From Laspinema sp. D2d (GTDB taxonomy: Bacteria; Cyanobacteriota; Cyanobacteriia; Cyanobacteriales; Laspinemataceae), in the NCBI RefSeq assembly GCF_025370755.1, contig NZ_JAMXFC010000001.1, forward strand, positions 1-64,000: 64,000 nucleotides of DNA. The letters are read 5' to 3'. Positions 27,332-37,000 of the stretch are shown here, in pieces. The position numbers and the translations under genes are program-made. Under the pieces are notes generated by a model, which was given only the letters and a program-made list of their open reading frames with translations, did not search any database and was not told the DNA's origin. Within the stretch, counting starts at the first letter, position 1. The number at the start of each line of letters is the position of its first letter.

Positions 27332-27733
27332 ATGACAGTCAAACGCACCCGGTCCCAAGAACGTATTCTCAATTTCCTCAAAACCCTCAACGATTCCATT
27401 TCCGCACAAGATATTTATGTCGAGTTGCGCCATCGGAACCAAAGCGTCAGTCTTGCCACCGTCTATCGCGCCTTGGAAGGGTTGAAGTTGGAAGGAGTGG
27501 TCCAGGTGCGGACCTTGGCAAATGGAGAGTCCCTTTATAGTTGCCAAAAACAGGACCGACACCACTTAACTTGTTTACAATGTGGGATATCAATTCCCCT
27601 CGATGAATGTCCAGTTCATCAGTTAGAAGTGGAACTCCAAAAGGCTCATCAATTTAAGATATTTTACCATACTTTAGAGTTTTTTGGACTCTGCACTCAA
27701 TGTCATGTATTGCAACAAAATGGCGGAGTTTAA
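27332..27733 (+). CDS. zur: Fur-family transcriptional regulator, Zur (FurB)-like
   Basis: 133 residues, the usual Fur size. The winged-helix DNA-binding part has SLATVYRALEGLKLEGVVQ; HHLTCLQCG and LCTQCHVLQ are the two CxxC pairs of the structural zinc site. The short C-terminus without the full HHxH iron site, and the ISAQDIYVELRHRNQSVSLATVYRAL block, resemble cyanobacterial FurB/Zur, which represses zinc uptake genes. Whether this member senses Zn, Fe or peroxide needs a tree. No zinc transporter is adjacent. Confidence 0.85.
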   Translation: MTVKRTRSQERILNFLKTLNDSISAQDIYVELRHRNQSVSLATVYRALEGLKLEGVVQVRTLANGESLYSCQKQDRHHLTCLQCGISIPLDECPVHQLEVELQKAHQFKIFYHTLEFFGLCTQCHVLQQNGGV

Positions 27734-27807
27734 GTCTGACTCATAGAAATAAAGACTGAAGTTTTTCCCCCGACAAACCTAGAAAATTTCACTTTTTTGT
27801 TCGTAGG

Positions 27808-27858
27808 AACGACTTCAGTCATTCTTCTTTGTCTTTGGAGTAACGACTTCAGTCGTTA
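27808..27858. repeat. Tandem AACGACTTCAGTCGTT palindromes
   Basis: Two copies, AACGACTTCAGTCATT (27808-27823) and TAACGACTTCAGTCGTTA (27841-27858), between the convergent Fur-family and SPFH genes. Same family as 11589. Confidence 0.6.
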
Positions 27859-27883
27859 TCCACCAATCCTATTCCCTCTAGAC

Positions 27884-28837
27884 TTACCGTTCTTGTTCGC
27901 TCACAATCGATCGCATTCCTTCCAAGGTAGCGGGAATGGTGCGCGGGTCCATAAACATCACTTTACTGCTATCACTGGCTCCAATTTTTAACCCCATTTC
28001 CATGTATTGTTGAGCGACTAAAAATTGTAAAGCTTCCCGAGCATCTGGGTCAGTTTTGAGCGTTTTGGCGATAATTTGCAGGGCTTCTGCGGTTGCTTGC
28101 GCTTTCAAAACTTGCTCTTGGCGGACTGCTTGCGCTTTCAAAACAATTGTCTTTTGTTGCGCTTCTGCATCCAAAATAACTGCTTTTTGACGAGCTTCTG
28201 CATCTAAAACCTGCGCTTCTGCTTTGCCTCGGGCATTATTAACTGATGCTTCCTTTTCCCCTTCCGAGGTTAAAATTGCAGCCCGTTTGCGCCGTTCCGC
28301 TGCCATCTGCAATTCCATTGAATCTTGCACCGCTTTGGAGGGGACGATATCCCGCAATTCTACCCGAGTGACTTTCACCCCCCAAGGGTCAGTCGAAATA
28401 TCCAATTCTCGCAATAAAATCTCATTAATTTCCGACCGAGCAGTAAAGGTTTCATCGAGTTCTAGTTTACCCATTTCTGACCGAATTTGAGTCAAAACTA
28501 GGTTGACCATTGCCGACTGGAGATTTTCTACTTTGTAGTAGGCTTTTTCCATGTCCATAATCCGCCAGTAGACCACCGCATCTACACTAATGGAAACATT
28601 ATCCCGAGTAATACATTGTTGAGGGGGGATGTCTAATACTTTTTCCCGAATCGTGCCTTTGTAAACGATTTTGTCTAAAAAGGGGGTGAGTAATCGCAGT
28701 CCGGGTTCTAATTTTCGGCCATTATATTTTCCCAAGGTTTCAACCAAGGCTTCATTTCCTTGATTGATAATTTTGACACTACCGGCTAGGGCAGAACCGC
28801 CGAGGGCCAAAAATATAATAAAGATAAATTGTTCCAC
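27884..28837 (-). CDS. SPFH/band-7 domain membrane protein (paraslipin-like)
   Basis: 317 residues. One N-terminal membrane helix ([19 protein letters not shown]), then the SPFH domain ([61 protein letters not shown]), then an Ala/Lys/Gln-rich coiled coil with repeats of [19 protein letters not shown]. These proteins form large membrane rings (stomatin/QmcA/HflK-like) that organise membrane domains and may shield proteases. nfeD lies 154 bp upstream on the same strand, the usual SPFH/NfeD partner. Confidence 0.93.
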   Translation of the reverse strand: MEQFIFIIFLALGGSALAGSVKIINQGNEALVETLGKYNGRKLEPGLRLLTPFLDKIVYKGTIREKVLDIPPQQCITRDNVSISVDAVVYWRIMDMEKAYYKVENLQSAMVNLVLTQIRSEMGKLELDETFTARSEINEILLRELDISTDPWGVKVTRVELRDIVPSKAVQDSMELQMAAERRKRAAILTSEGEKEASVNNARGKAEAQVLDAEARQKAVILDAEAQQKTIVLKAQAVRQEQVLKAQATAEALQIIAKTLKTDPDAREALQFLVAQQYMEMGLKIGASDSSKVMFMDPRTIPATLEGMRSIVSEQER

Positions 28838-28991
28838 CGTAAACCTCCAAGTTAAAGTTGAAGCTGGATGAAATTGAAACCATCCCGTCAGGGAGAAAGG
28901 GAACGGTCAAGTTAACCCGATCGCCTCTGAGTGATGCTGACTGATTGCTACTGGGGAATTGAAAATCCCTACCCGTCTATTTCGGCTGAAT

Positions 28992-29465
28992 TTAGGACTG
29001 TAAAAGATGCTCTGGAATGACAATCAAAGTATTCCCTTGGCGTCCGACAACGAACACAGGTTGATGGGGGGCGATCGCCTGTTCGGGATCCGAACATTTA
29101 GCCCGCCAAGAGTTCCCATCATAGATCACCCGTCCTGCCTCTCCCGGAGGGATTGCCGTTAAAGTTTGCGCCTCCTGTGCCTCTGCTAGAGAGTGGGGTA
29201 CTTTTTGTTTGGACAAAAACCGGCTAGAAAGGAAAATAAAGACAGCCGAAAGGATCACCCATAACACCACCTGAATGAAAAAATTGGGGATAAATAGAGA
29301 AAGTCCCGCCACAATTAAGGCGCTGACTCCGGGCAGAAATTCCACAAAGGCAGTGGGGAGAACCAGTTCCATTGCACAGAGAATGATGCCAACGGCTAAC
29401 CATAAAACCGCCGGATTAAGCTGGCTGAAAAACAGGAGAATGGCAGAGATGGGGTCAAGTGCCAT
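28992..29465 (-). CDS. NfeD family protein
   Basis: 157 residues: three to four membrane helices (LNPAVLWLAVGIILCAMELVLP..., IPNFFIQVVLWVILSAVFIFLSSRF) followed by an OB-fold soluble domain (TAIPPGEAGRVIYDGNSWRAK ... VFVVGRQGNTLIVIPE). It is the short NfeD type without the ClpP-like serine protease. ATG at 29465 with GGAAGAAG upstream is preferred to a TTG at 29480. Paired with the SPFH gene downstream. Confidence 0.9.
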   Translation of the reverse strand: MALDPISAILLFFSQLNPAVLWLAVGIILCAMELVLPTAFVEFLPGVSALIVAGLSLFIPNFFIQVVLWVILSAVFIFLSSRFLSKQKVPHSLAEAQEAQTLTAIPPGEAGRVIYDGNSWRAKCSDPEQAIAPHQPVFVVGRQGNTLIVIPEHLLQS

Positions 29466-29741
29466 AGCGTCTTCTTCCAAGGTTAAGATAGATTACGAGA
29501 TTGTCTTCCGGTCGCGATCGCCGATTGGACGGGGTTCGGGATAAAATTAATGGGGTCTTCCTTGCCAATCCACCGACCCCTAGTCCATCCAGTCCTAAAA
29601 ATCTCGCCATAGGCGTTCTACGACTGGCGGTATTGTAGCGGTCGAGGCTGTTTGGAGTAGCTACAACCAGTGTAGGCTGGCTTTGGACCGATCGCCAGGA
29701 ACGATCGACTTCTTTTCATACTGTCATTGCACGCAGAGATT

Positions 29742-31664
29742 ATGAGCAGTTCTGAGCCACTCTATTGTTTAAATCCAACCTGTACCCAGCCCGAAAACCC
29801 AGTAGGAAATCGGTTCTGTGATGCTTGTCAAACTCCCTTGCTGTATCGCTACTTGTGGGCGGTGGGTTCCGCAGCAGCCGGGTATCCCATTGGCGAACTC
29901 ATCGGCGATCGCTACCGTGTGGTGAGTCCCCAAATTTGGCTCGATACTCAACCCGCCTTGGCCCCCTTCGTTCCAGAGACATTACCCGAGGCGATTGTGG
30001 CCTATCTTAAATTATATCCCCATCGCCTTCATATTCCCGAGGTCTATGGGTTTTGTCCCCTCGGGGAAGGACCCAACGCCGCCAATTTGTTATTACTCGA
30101 TAATGTCCCTGTTGATGGAAAAACCGCCACCCTCTATCCGGGAATGTTGGAACTCTGGCCCCAGACTGCCCCAGTTCGCCAAGTCTATTGGTTATGGCAA
30201 ATTCTGCAACTCTGGACACCCTTACTCGAATTAGGCGTCGCCTCTAGCTTACTCAAAGCCGATAATATCCGGGTCCAAGGGTCGCGCGTCTGGTTGCGTG
30301 AACTCTATGGTGATGCCAGTTTAATTACCCAACCGGATTTACAAGATTTAGGCTATCACTGGTTAACTTGGGCGGGAAAAGTGGCCGCCCCAGTGGGCGA
30401 TCGCCTCCAAGAAATTGGGAAACAAATGCGCCGTCCTAATGCCGAATTCCAGGCGATCGCCCCCCAAGTCAACCAACTCCTCCTCGAACTCACCGCCCAA
30501 CTCCCCCTCCGTGTGCGCGTCGCCGGAGTCAGCGACTCAGGACCCAATCGCCACCATAACGAAGATTCCTGCTATCCCACCCTCCACGACATCGCCCAAA
30601 TTGATAAACCCCATACCCATCCCCTCCTCCATCACTTAGCCGTTGTCTGTGATGGCGTCGGAGGACATGAAGGCGGGGAAGTCGCCAGTCAATTGGCCGT
30701 TCAAGCCCTCAAACTGCCCATTCAAGCCCTCATGCGGGAAATCGCCGAAGAACCGGGCCTCGCCATGCCCGAAGTCGTCAGCGAACAACTAGAAGCCATT
30801 CTGCGCGTCGTCAACAACACGATCGCCGCCCAAAATGACAAACAAGGACGGGCGTCACGACAGCGCATGGGGACCACCCTAGTCATGACCCTGCAACTTC
30901 CCCAAAAAGTCACCACCCCCACGGGTCAAGAATTTGCCAACGCCCATGAACTCTATGTTGTTCATATTGGCGATAGTCGCGCCTACTGGATTACGCCCCA
31001 CTCTTGTCAACAACTCACGGTCGATGATGATGTCGCCTCCCGGGAGGTCCGCCTCGGTCGCGCCCCTTATTCCCAATCCGTGCGTAGACGGGACGGAGGG
31101 GCGCTTACCCAAGCCCTCGGAACCCGGGAAGGAGACCTATTGCGCCCCCAAATTCAGCGGTTTGTCGTAGAAGAAGATGGCTTGCTGCTACTCTGTTCCG
31201 ATGGATTAAGCGATAACGATCGCGTTGAACAATTTTGGTCTGATTGTGCCCATGATCTGTTTAGCGGGGCAATTTCCGTCGAAACAGCGGCCCAATGGTG
31301 GGTAGACCTCGCCAATGAAAAGAACGGACACGATAACGTTTCCGTCGTCCTCTCCTATTGCCGCATCTCCCCAGAAAAACTGGTCTTGTTCGACCCCAAT
31401 CAACTCCCTGCGGCGGGATTATCTGAGGATGAACTCTCCGATGCCTCTAAAGCCCTCCTTTATGAAGAGGAAGACCCATCCCCGGGCCGCCCTCGTCGCC
31501 AGTCCAAGGGCGATCGCACCGGATTAACGTTAGCCCAAACCATCGCCCTCCTAGCCTCCGTCACCCTCATCAGCGCAGCGATCGGTTTCGCCGCCTGGTG
31601 GCAAATCGACTCAGGAGGACTCACCCAACTCCGCGAAAGAATCTTCCCACAACAACAAGAATAA
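29742..31664 (+). CDS. PP2C-type phosphatase fused to zinc ribbon and kinase-like region
   Basis: 640 residues. Residues 9-29 hold a C-x4-C-x11-C-x2-C zinc ribbon. Residues about 50-250 follow the course of a protein kinase (GDRYRV strand, then LLKADNIRV at 170-178 like a catalytic loop, then ELYGDAS where DFG is expected), but the catalytic Asp is absent. Residues about 258-545 are a PP2C (PPM) phosphatase with GPNRHHNEDS, VVCDGVGGHEGGEVAS, VVHIGDSRAYW, LLCSDGLSDND and GHDNVSVVL, the metal-binding Asp set complete. A membrane helix at about 600-622 anchors the C-terminus. It likely removes phosphate from Ser/Thr of a partner. Start chosen at ATG 29742, not TTG 29727. Confidence 0.92.
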   Translation: MSSSEPLYCLNPTCTQPENPVGNRFCDACQTPLLYRYLWAVGSAAAGYPIGELIGDRYRVVSPQIWLDTQPALAPFVPETLPEAIVAYLKLYPHRLHIPEVYGFCPLGEGPNAANLLLLDNVPVDGKTATLYPGMLELWPQTAPVRQVYWLWQILQLWTPLLELGVASSLLKADNIRVQGSRVWLRELYGDASLITQPDLQDLGYHWLTWAGKVAAPVGDRLQEIGKQMRRPNAEFQAIAPQVNQLLLELTAQLPLRVRVAGVSDSGPNRHHNEDSCYPTLHDIAQIDKPHTHPLLHHLAVVCDGVGGHEGGEVASQLAVQALKLPIQALMREIAEEPGLAMPEVVSEQLEAILRVVNNTIAAQNDKQGRASRQRMGTTLVMTLQLPQKVTTPTGQEFANAHELYVVHIGDSRAYWITPHSCQQLTVDDDVASREVRLGRAPYSQSVRRRDGGALTQALGTREGDLLRPQIQRFVVEEDGLLLLCSDGLSDNDRVEQFWSDCAHDLFSGAISVETAAQWWVDLANEKNGHDNVSVVLSYCRISPEKLVLFDPNQLPAAGLSEDELSDASKALLYEEEDPSPGRPRRQSKGDRTGLTLAQTIALLASVTLISAAIGFAAWWQIDSGGLTQLRERIFPQQQE

Positions 31665-31671
31665 AACCCCC

Positions 31672-31799
31672 ATCCCCCAATTCTCCCCCATCCCCCATCT
31701 GCCCGATCCCCCAATTCTCCCCCATCTCCCCGATCCCCCAATTCTCCCCCATCTCCCCGATCCCCCAATTCTCCCCCATCCCCCATCCCCCATCTCCCA
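31672..31799. repeat. Tandem pyrimidine-rich repeat, 27-bp unit
   Basis: Two complete 27-bp units (GATCCCCCAATTCTCCCCCA plus TCTCCCC) at 31705-31731 and 31732-31758 and a nearly complete third, flanked by irregular CCCCCAT copies. It begins eight bases after the phosphatase stop. All C/T on the + strand. Related arrays lie at 50133 and 51968. Confidence 0.85.
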
Positions 31800-31893
31800 A
31801 AGGGAAAGGCTGTTTGATAAGATACTGAAACCCTGCACTTTTGGTCCGTGCAGTCGGAAAGAGAAGAGAAGCACATTAGAATTTGAGAGATCT

Positions 31894-32118
31894 ATGAAAG
31901 TTGGCGATCGCGTCCGCATCACAAAGTCGGTTATCGTTTACCACAGTCCAGAACATCGCAATGAACCCTATGATGTCAAGGGTCAAGAAGGCGAAGTTAT
32001 CGGCATTGTTACGGAATGGCAGGGGAGACCCGTTAGTGCTAACCTGCCCGTCTATGTTCAGTTTGACAAAAAGTTTAAAGCCCATTTCCGCGAAGATGAG
32101 ATAGAAGCCCTTGAATAA
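31894..32118 (+). CDS. ftrV: Ferredoxin-thioredoxin reductase, variable chain
   Basis: 74 residues, the size of cyanobacterial FtrV. MKVGDRVRITKSVIVYHSPEHR, DVKGQEGEVIGIVTEWQGRPVSANLPVYVQFDKKFKAHFREDE is the complete SH3-like barrel of the variable subunit. FtrV pairs with the catalytic [4Fe-4S] subunit FtrC, which passes electrons from ferredoxin to thioredoxin in the light. ftrC is not in the window. The ATG is preceded by TTTGAGAGATCT, a weak site. The position next to the PP2C gene is probably fortuitous. Confidence 0.93.
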   Translation: MKVGDRVRITKSVIVYHSPEHRNEPYDVKGQEGEVIGIVTEWQGRPVSANLPVYVQFDKKFKAHFREDEIEALE

Positions 32119-32202
32119 AAGCTCAACTGACTCGGTGTGAACTCCGCTGACTGAATTAGGGAACTCCAAAACATAACATCTTCTATCAGAGATCCCCCCA
32201 AC

Positions 32203-32221
32203 CCCCCCTTGACAAGGGGGG
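32203..32221. repeat. CCCCCCTTG/CAAGGGGGG hairpin
   Basis: 9-bp GC-rich stem with a one-base centre inside a CCCCCCAACCCCCCCTT tract, between ftrV and the next gene. It resembles the hairpin core of the 18898 element and may terminate one or both genes. Confidence 0.5.
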
Positions 32222-32319
32222 CTTTGGCAATTCGTTAAGACCTCTAATCCAGAACTTTTTTTAGGAAAATCCCTTAGCATTTAGCGGTCTTGCTAAGGGG
32301 GAATTGAAAACAACGAAGC

Positions 32320-32547
32320 TTATTTTTTTCGGTTAAACCAGCCGAGAATATTAAGATCGCCCCGCATTTTTTGCACCTCTTGGCGATGACGTTCGGCGGT
32401 TTGGTAGTACCACTGGCAATATCCCTCAAAGGCTTGACGATATTCTAGTTCATGATAAAATTGCCGAGTGACTTGCGCCGATTCTAAATTTTCAGCCACA
32501 TCTTGGGGAATGGGCGCACCCTGGGGAAACTCGTTGGGAAGCATCAT
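32320..32547 (-). CDS. Small conserved hypothetical protein
   Basis: 75 residues, polar, rich in Gln, Glu and Tyr (TRQFYHELEYRQAFEGYCQWYYQTAERHRQEVQKMRGDLN), ending GWFNRKK. It is predicted helical and soluble. I think similar short proteins occur in other filamentous cyanobacteria, but I cannot name a family. Start ATG at 32547; a second in-frame ATG follows immediately. Convergent with ftrV. Confidence 0.7.
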   Translation of the reverse strand: MMLPNEFPQGAPIPQDVAENLESAQVTRQFYHELEYRQAFEGYCQWYYQTAERHRQEVQKMRGDLNILGWFNRKK

Positions 32548-32913
32548 AATTATTTTTACCTAAATCTTTTTTATCACCCCAAGCCTTTCGGATTAGTATT
32601 CAATTCAGGGAACTAGAAACCAAGTTTCTGTTTTAATGGCTTACAAAAAATGCCTGAATTTTATAAAAAACCCGGCTTTCTAAGCACAATTCCGATATCC
32701 TAGGGCGTTGTCGGTAGTTCAAGGGTTTGCAACCGGGTTTCTGTACAAAATTTTGGGGAATTCGTAACTGAACTTGGGGCTAGAAACCTGGTTGTTTGTC
32801 CCTGGAATCTAAAATAGTACCGATGCTCTAGGACAACTGTTTTTGTATTCTAACATCTGGCTGAAAGGACCGGCAGGGGGGCAAATTTCGGCAATTCCTG
32901 ACAAGGGGTGGCT
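32548..32913. other. Intergenic region filled with dispersed palindromes
   Basis: 366 bp with four AGAAACC-family copies: 32614-32630, 32665-32681, 32730-32742 and 32781-32793, then the GTACCGATGCTCTAGG block also found at 4534. No gene is seen. Confidence 0.6.
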
Positions 32914-33717
32914 TTAGAGCCAACCTTTGAGACGATAGATGAGGGTGCCAATATATTCTTTGAGAGATTGGGTGGTTTGTTGGAGGCGAGAGGCATCGGG
33001 GAGAATGTTCAGGGTGACGGATTGCCAGGATTCGGTGAGTTCATCGAGTTCCTGTTGGGAGATGAGAAAATCCGTGGGTGCAGGAATGGCTTCGATCCCT
33101 TGACGTTTGAAGATCTTCAGCGATCGCGGCATATGGGTGGCGGAGGTGACGAGTAACACCCGTTTTTCAATATTTCGGGCTTCTAGGAGTTTCCGGACTT
33201 CCACCGCATTTTCATAAGTATTTAGGGAGTTGGATTCCAGGAGAATTGCGGAAGTTGGGACTCCCATTGCGGCTACAATGTAGGCCATGTCTTCGGCTTC
33301 CGGTGGTCCTCCGCCTTTCCAGTCAATGCGACCCCCGGAGAGAATAACGAGAGGTGCTTTTCCCTGCTTGTAGAGTTGGGCCCCATAAAGGACGCGATCG
33401 CCTGCTTCACTGACATCCACCCAGGGACGAGGGTAAATTGCCGGTTTGATGCCGCCGCCTAATACAACAATTGCCGATGCATTGGGGAGTTCCCCAGAGG
33501 GTAGATTCTGCCACTCCAGGGATTGGGCAATACCGTTGGCAACCCATCCATTACTACTCAAGAGCAAAATCACCAACGCTGAGGAGATCGCCACCGATGC
33601 CCATTTTGGACGTTTCCAGAGGGTTACTAATGCAACCAACATCAATAAGCAACTGAGTCCGAGGGGGTAAATGAAGACAGGAAGCAGCTTGGAAAGAAAT
33701 AAAAACATTCTAGTCAA
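32914..33717 (-). CDS. YdcF family protein (DUF218)
   Basis: 267 residues. Two N-terminal membrane helices (about 5-27 and 36-58) precede the DUF218 domain: ASAIVVLGGGIKPAIYPRP, RVLYGAQLYKQGKAPLVILSGG, AEDMAYIVAAMGVPTSAILLESNSLNTYENA, RVLLVTSATHMPRSLKIFKRQG. SanA/YdcF-like proteins are linked to envelope integrity and may bind nucleotides or polyprenol intermediates. ATG at 33717. Divergent from the histidine kinase gene. Confidence 0.9.
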   Translation of the reverse strand: MTRMFLFLSKLLPVFIYPLGLSCLLMLVALVTLWKRPKWASVAISSALVILLLSSNGWVANGIAQSLEWQNLPSGELPNASAIVVLGGGIKPAIYPRPWVDVSEAGDRVLYGAQLYKQGKAPLVILSGGRIDWKGGGPPEAEDMAYIVAAMGVPTSAILLESNSLNTYENAVEVRKLLEARNIEKRVLLVTSATHMPRSLKIFKRQGIEAIPAPTDFLISQQELDELTESWQSVTLNILPDASRLQQTTQSLKEYIGTLIYRLKGWL

Positions 33718-34065
33718 ACCAACAGGTCAAACGGGAACTCTTAGAATAGGGTAGCACCAACCACCTCTCCCCTTCTGAGTCAGGAAGGATGAATGAACCC
33801 CTTTTCAGGTTCTTAGGCAATTGTCCTGAATCAAGGGAGGAGTTCTTCGGCATCACCACAAATAGAGACGCGATCGCCAAGCTGTCTCTTGGTTCTGCTA
33901 TACCCAGGTGTATCTATAAAAGCGCCTTGCCGGTTACTCTACCCGGGGAGGCCCCAGAGCGATCGCCGACCTTGATTCGGATCAATTCATTCGCCCAGTT
34001 GGGTCCATTTCCTAGATTAATGCTTCGTATATTTCCCTTTATTTTTATTCTTCGTTCAAAAAAAG
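33718..34065. other. Divergent intergenic region
   Basis: 348 bp between the YdcF-like gene and the histidine kinase. A frame at 33789-34166 runs 101 bp into the kinase gene in another phase, has no ribosome-binding site and is not called. The kinase promoter is probably in the AT-rich 34010-34060 stretch. Confidence 0.45.
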
Positions 34066-37000
34066 ATGAAGTTACAAACCAAATTAGTTTCCAGTTTTTT
34101 GGGATTAACCGCCGTTGTCGCTCTTTTAGGCATTACTCATGTCCGATCCAACCAACAGATCAGTAAAAGAATCGAGGAAATTTCTACCCATGAAATTCCC
34201 CGAATTGTGGCCCTTGAGGAAATCAAAGTCACTTCTTTGCGAATGATCACTGAAGTCACTTCCTACGCTTTACTCCAATCGGAATTAGCACGCCTGGGTC
34301 AACCCCCGAACAATGCCTCTAGTTTCCTAGAGGAAGAAACCGAGGAGTATCAACTAGCCTATCAAAATCTAAAAACCTGGATTGGGCAATTAGAGGAAGT
34401 AACTCTCTTTACTGGAAAGGATAAAGAGTTTCTCAATGAAATTCATAAAATTACAGATGAAATTAACCAGATTTCTCAAGACATTATTCAGCTAATTACT
34501 GAAGAACAAGCTACCCCGTTAATTTTGGAAAACTATGAAAAACTAGAAAACTTAGAAGATATTTTTACTGAAAAAATTAATTATGAAATTACTCAATCTA
34601 TTGAGCAACTTCGACAAGAAAAACAATCAATAAAAACTCAAACTCTTCAAGCAAATTTTGTTAATTTAACTTTAATTATTTTAATTGCACTTTTAGCGAT
34701 TAGCTTGGGATTGCTATTAGCCGAAAATATTGCCAAACCGATTATTAAGCTCAAAAATGCCGCCATTGCCATTGGACAAGGTAAATTAGATGTCCGCGTT
34801 CATATCAACAGTAGCAGTGAAATCGGTGTTTTAGCCAATGCGTTTAATCACATGGCCGATGAAATCATCAAAAAAACAGTATCTAAGCACTATGTTGATA
34901 ATATTTTCAAATCTCTGATTGATGCTTTAATTATTTTAAACCCAGATGGAACGATTCGAGATTTTAATTTTGCAACTTTATTTTTGCTGGGTTACGAAGA
35001 TGACAGTGACCTATTAGGACGGTCTATCAGCACTCTTTTGAAAGACCGGATCACCTATGATGAATTGGCGACTCAAGCCGGAGTAGCCAATAGTTTAATT
35101 GGTCGAAAAGAAGTAGAATTATTGAGTAAAGATGGACAGATTATCCCCGTCTATTTCTCTGCATCAGTGATGCGAGAAGAAGGCGGGGCAATTCAGGCGA
35201 TCGTCTGTTTAGCCCAAGATATTCGGGAGCGAAAACGAGCCGAAGCTGCCTTACGAGAGAGCGAATATCGCTATCATATGTTAGCCTCTATTTCTCCTGT
35301 GGGCATCTTCCGCATGAGTGAAACGGGTCAGTTTTTGTACTTAAATGAGCGGTTATCTCAAATTACTGGACTCACGGAAACCCAAGCTAAAATCGGGGAT
35401 TGGTTTGAGGCGATTCATCCGGGCGATCGCGATCGGGTGATCCAGGAATGGAATCAGTCTGTAAAACAGCAATTACCCTTCCAATCAGAGTTTCGGTTTT
35501 TGCATGAAAATGGTACTGAACGATGGGTTTGGGGCCAAGCGGTCTGCCAAGGTGATAAAGATTGCAACGGCAGGGATTATGTGGGAACCATTACCGACAT
35601 CACCGAACGCAAGCGCATGGAGGAGGCTTTACAACAAGCCAATGACGAACTAGAAACGCGGGTCCAAAATCGGACCTTTGAGTTAAGGCAAGCATTAGAA
35701 CAATTGCAACGGGAATCCCTAGAACGTAAGTTAGTTGCAGAGGCGCTGCATCAAAGCCAAGAACGACTCAATGGCATTTTACAGTCCATCGATGATGTCG
35801 TCTGGTCCGTTTCCGGAATCACCTCAGAAGTGCTTTATTTGAGTCCCGCAGTAGAAACGATATACCACCGACCTTCTTCAGCCTTTTTTGAAAACATCAA
35901 TCTTTGGCAAGAAGTAATTTATCCCAAGGATCGGTCCGTGGTAGATTTAGCTTTTAAAGTAAGCCTGGAAACCGGCACTACCGATTTAGAATATCGCATT
36001 GTGAGACCATCAGGAGAAATCCGCTGGTTACGGCAACGCACCCGGGTAGTCCGCGATCGCGACGGCAATCCCCTACGGATCGATGGCATCGCCAGCGATA
36101 TAACCGATCGCAAACAAGCAGACGCTAAATTACGGAAATCGGAATTACGCTATCGGAAACTCGCCAAACAAGAAGCCTTAATTAACCGACTCACAGACCA
36201 AATCCGGAACTCCCTAGAAATCGATACCATTCTGGAAACTGCCGTGAGCGAAATCCGGTCCTTATTGCAGGTCGATCGCTGTTTATTTATCTGGTATCGT
36301 CCTCAAGGGTTAGGAACCTCCCCGGCTTCTCACAATGGTGCAACTCCTACCCTGTCCCCTTGCTGGGAAGTCGTCAAAGAATCTCACACCCCGGACTTAA
36401 CCAGCCTCTTAGGATACTATCCTACCGATCGAGACAGTTCCCTAATGGCTCAACTGTTGAACCGGGAAACCATTCAGGTAGACGACGTGAGGCAATCCCA
36501 GAATCCCGACTACCAAAAATTACAAACAACCTGGGGTTATGAGGCATTTGTGGCATTACCCATTCAAACCCTGAATGGGGAAATTGGCTTAGTCAGTTGT
36601 GGTCACTGTCAGGGACCTCGGCGATGGAGCGATCGCGAACTGTTACTCCTCAAAGCGATCGCCAATCAAGTGGCGATCGCCATTTCCCAAGCCGAACTCT
36701 ACACCCGCGCCACCGACTCCGCCCGCCATGCCCGAGAAAAAGCTCAAGAACTCCAACACACCTTACGAGAACTGCAAAAAACTCAAACCCAACTTATTCA
36801 AACCGAAAAAATGTCCAGCCTCGGTCAAATGGTCGCAGGAGTCGCCCACGAAATCAATAATCCCGTTAGCTTCATCTATGGGAATATTGAACCCGCCAAC
36901 GAATATATCCACAACCTACTCCATTTATTAGCATTATATCAAACCCACTATGCAGAACCCGTCCCCGAAATTCAAGACGTCATAGAAGAAATCGATTTAG

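Noticed and set aside
31460-31876. Long Gly/Asp-rich minus-strand frame across the tandem repeat
   Set aside because: It is the antisense translation of the pyrimidine-rich array and of the phosphatase gene.
33789-34166. 125-codon frame overlapping the histidine kinase start
   Set aside because: No ribosome-binding site, overlaps a certain gene in a different phase, and its last part is the kinase N-terminus read out of phase.
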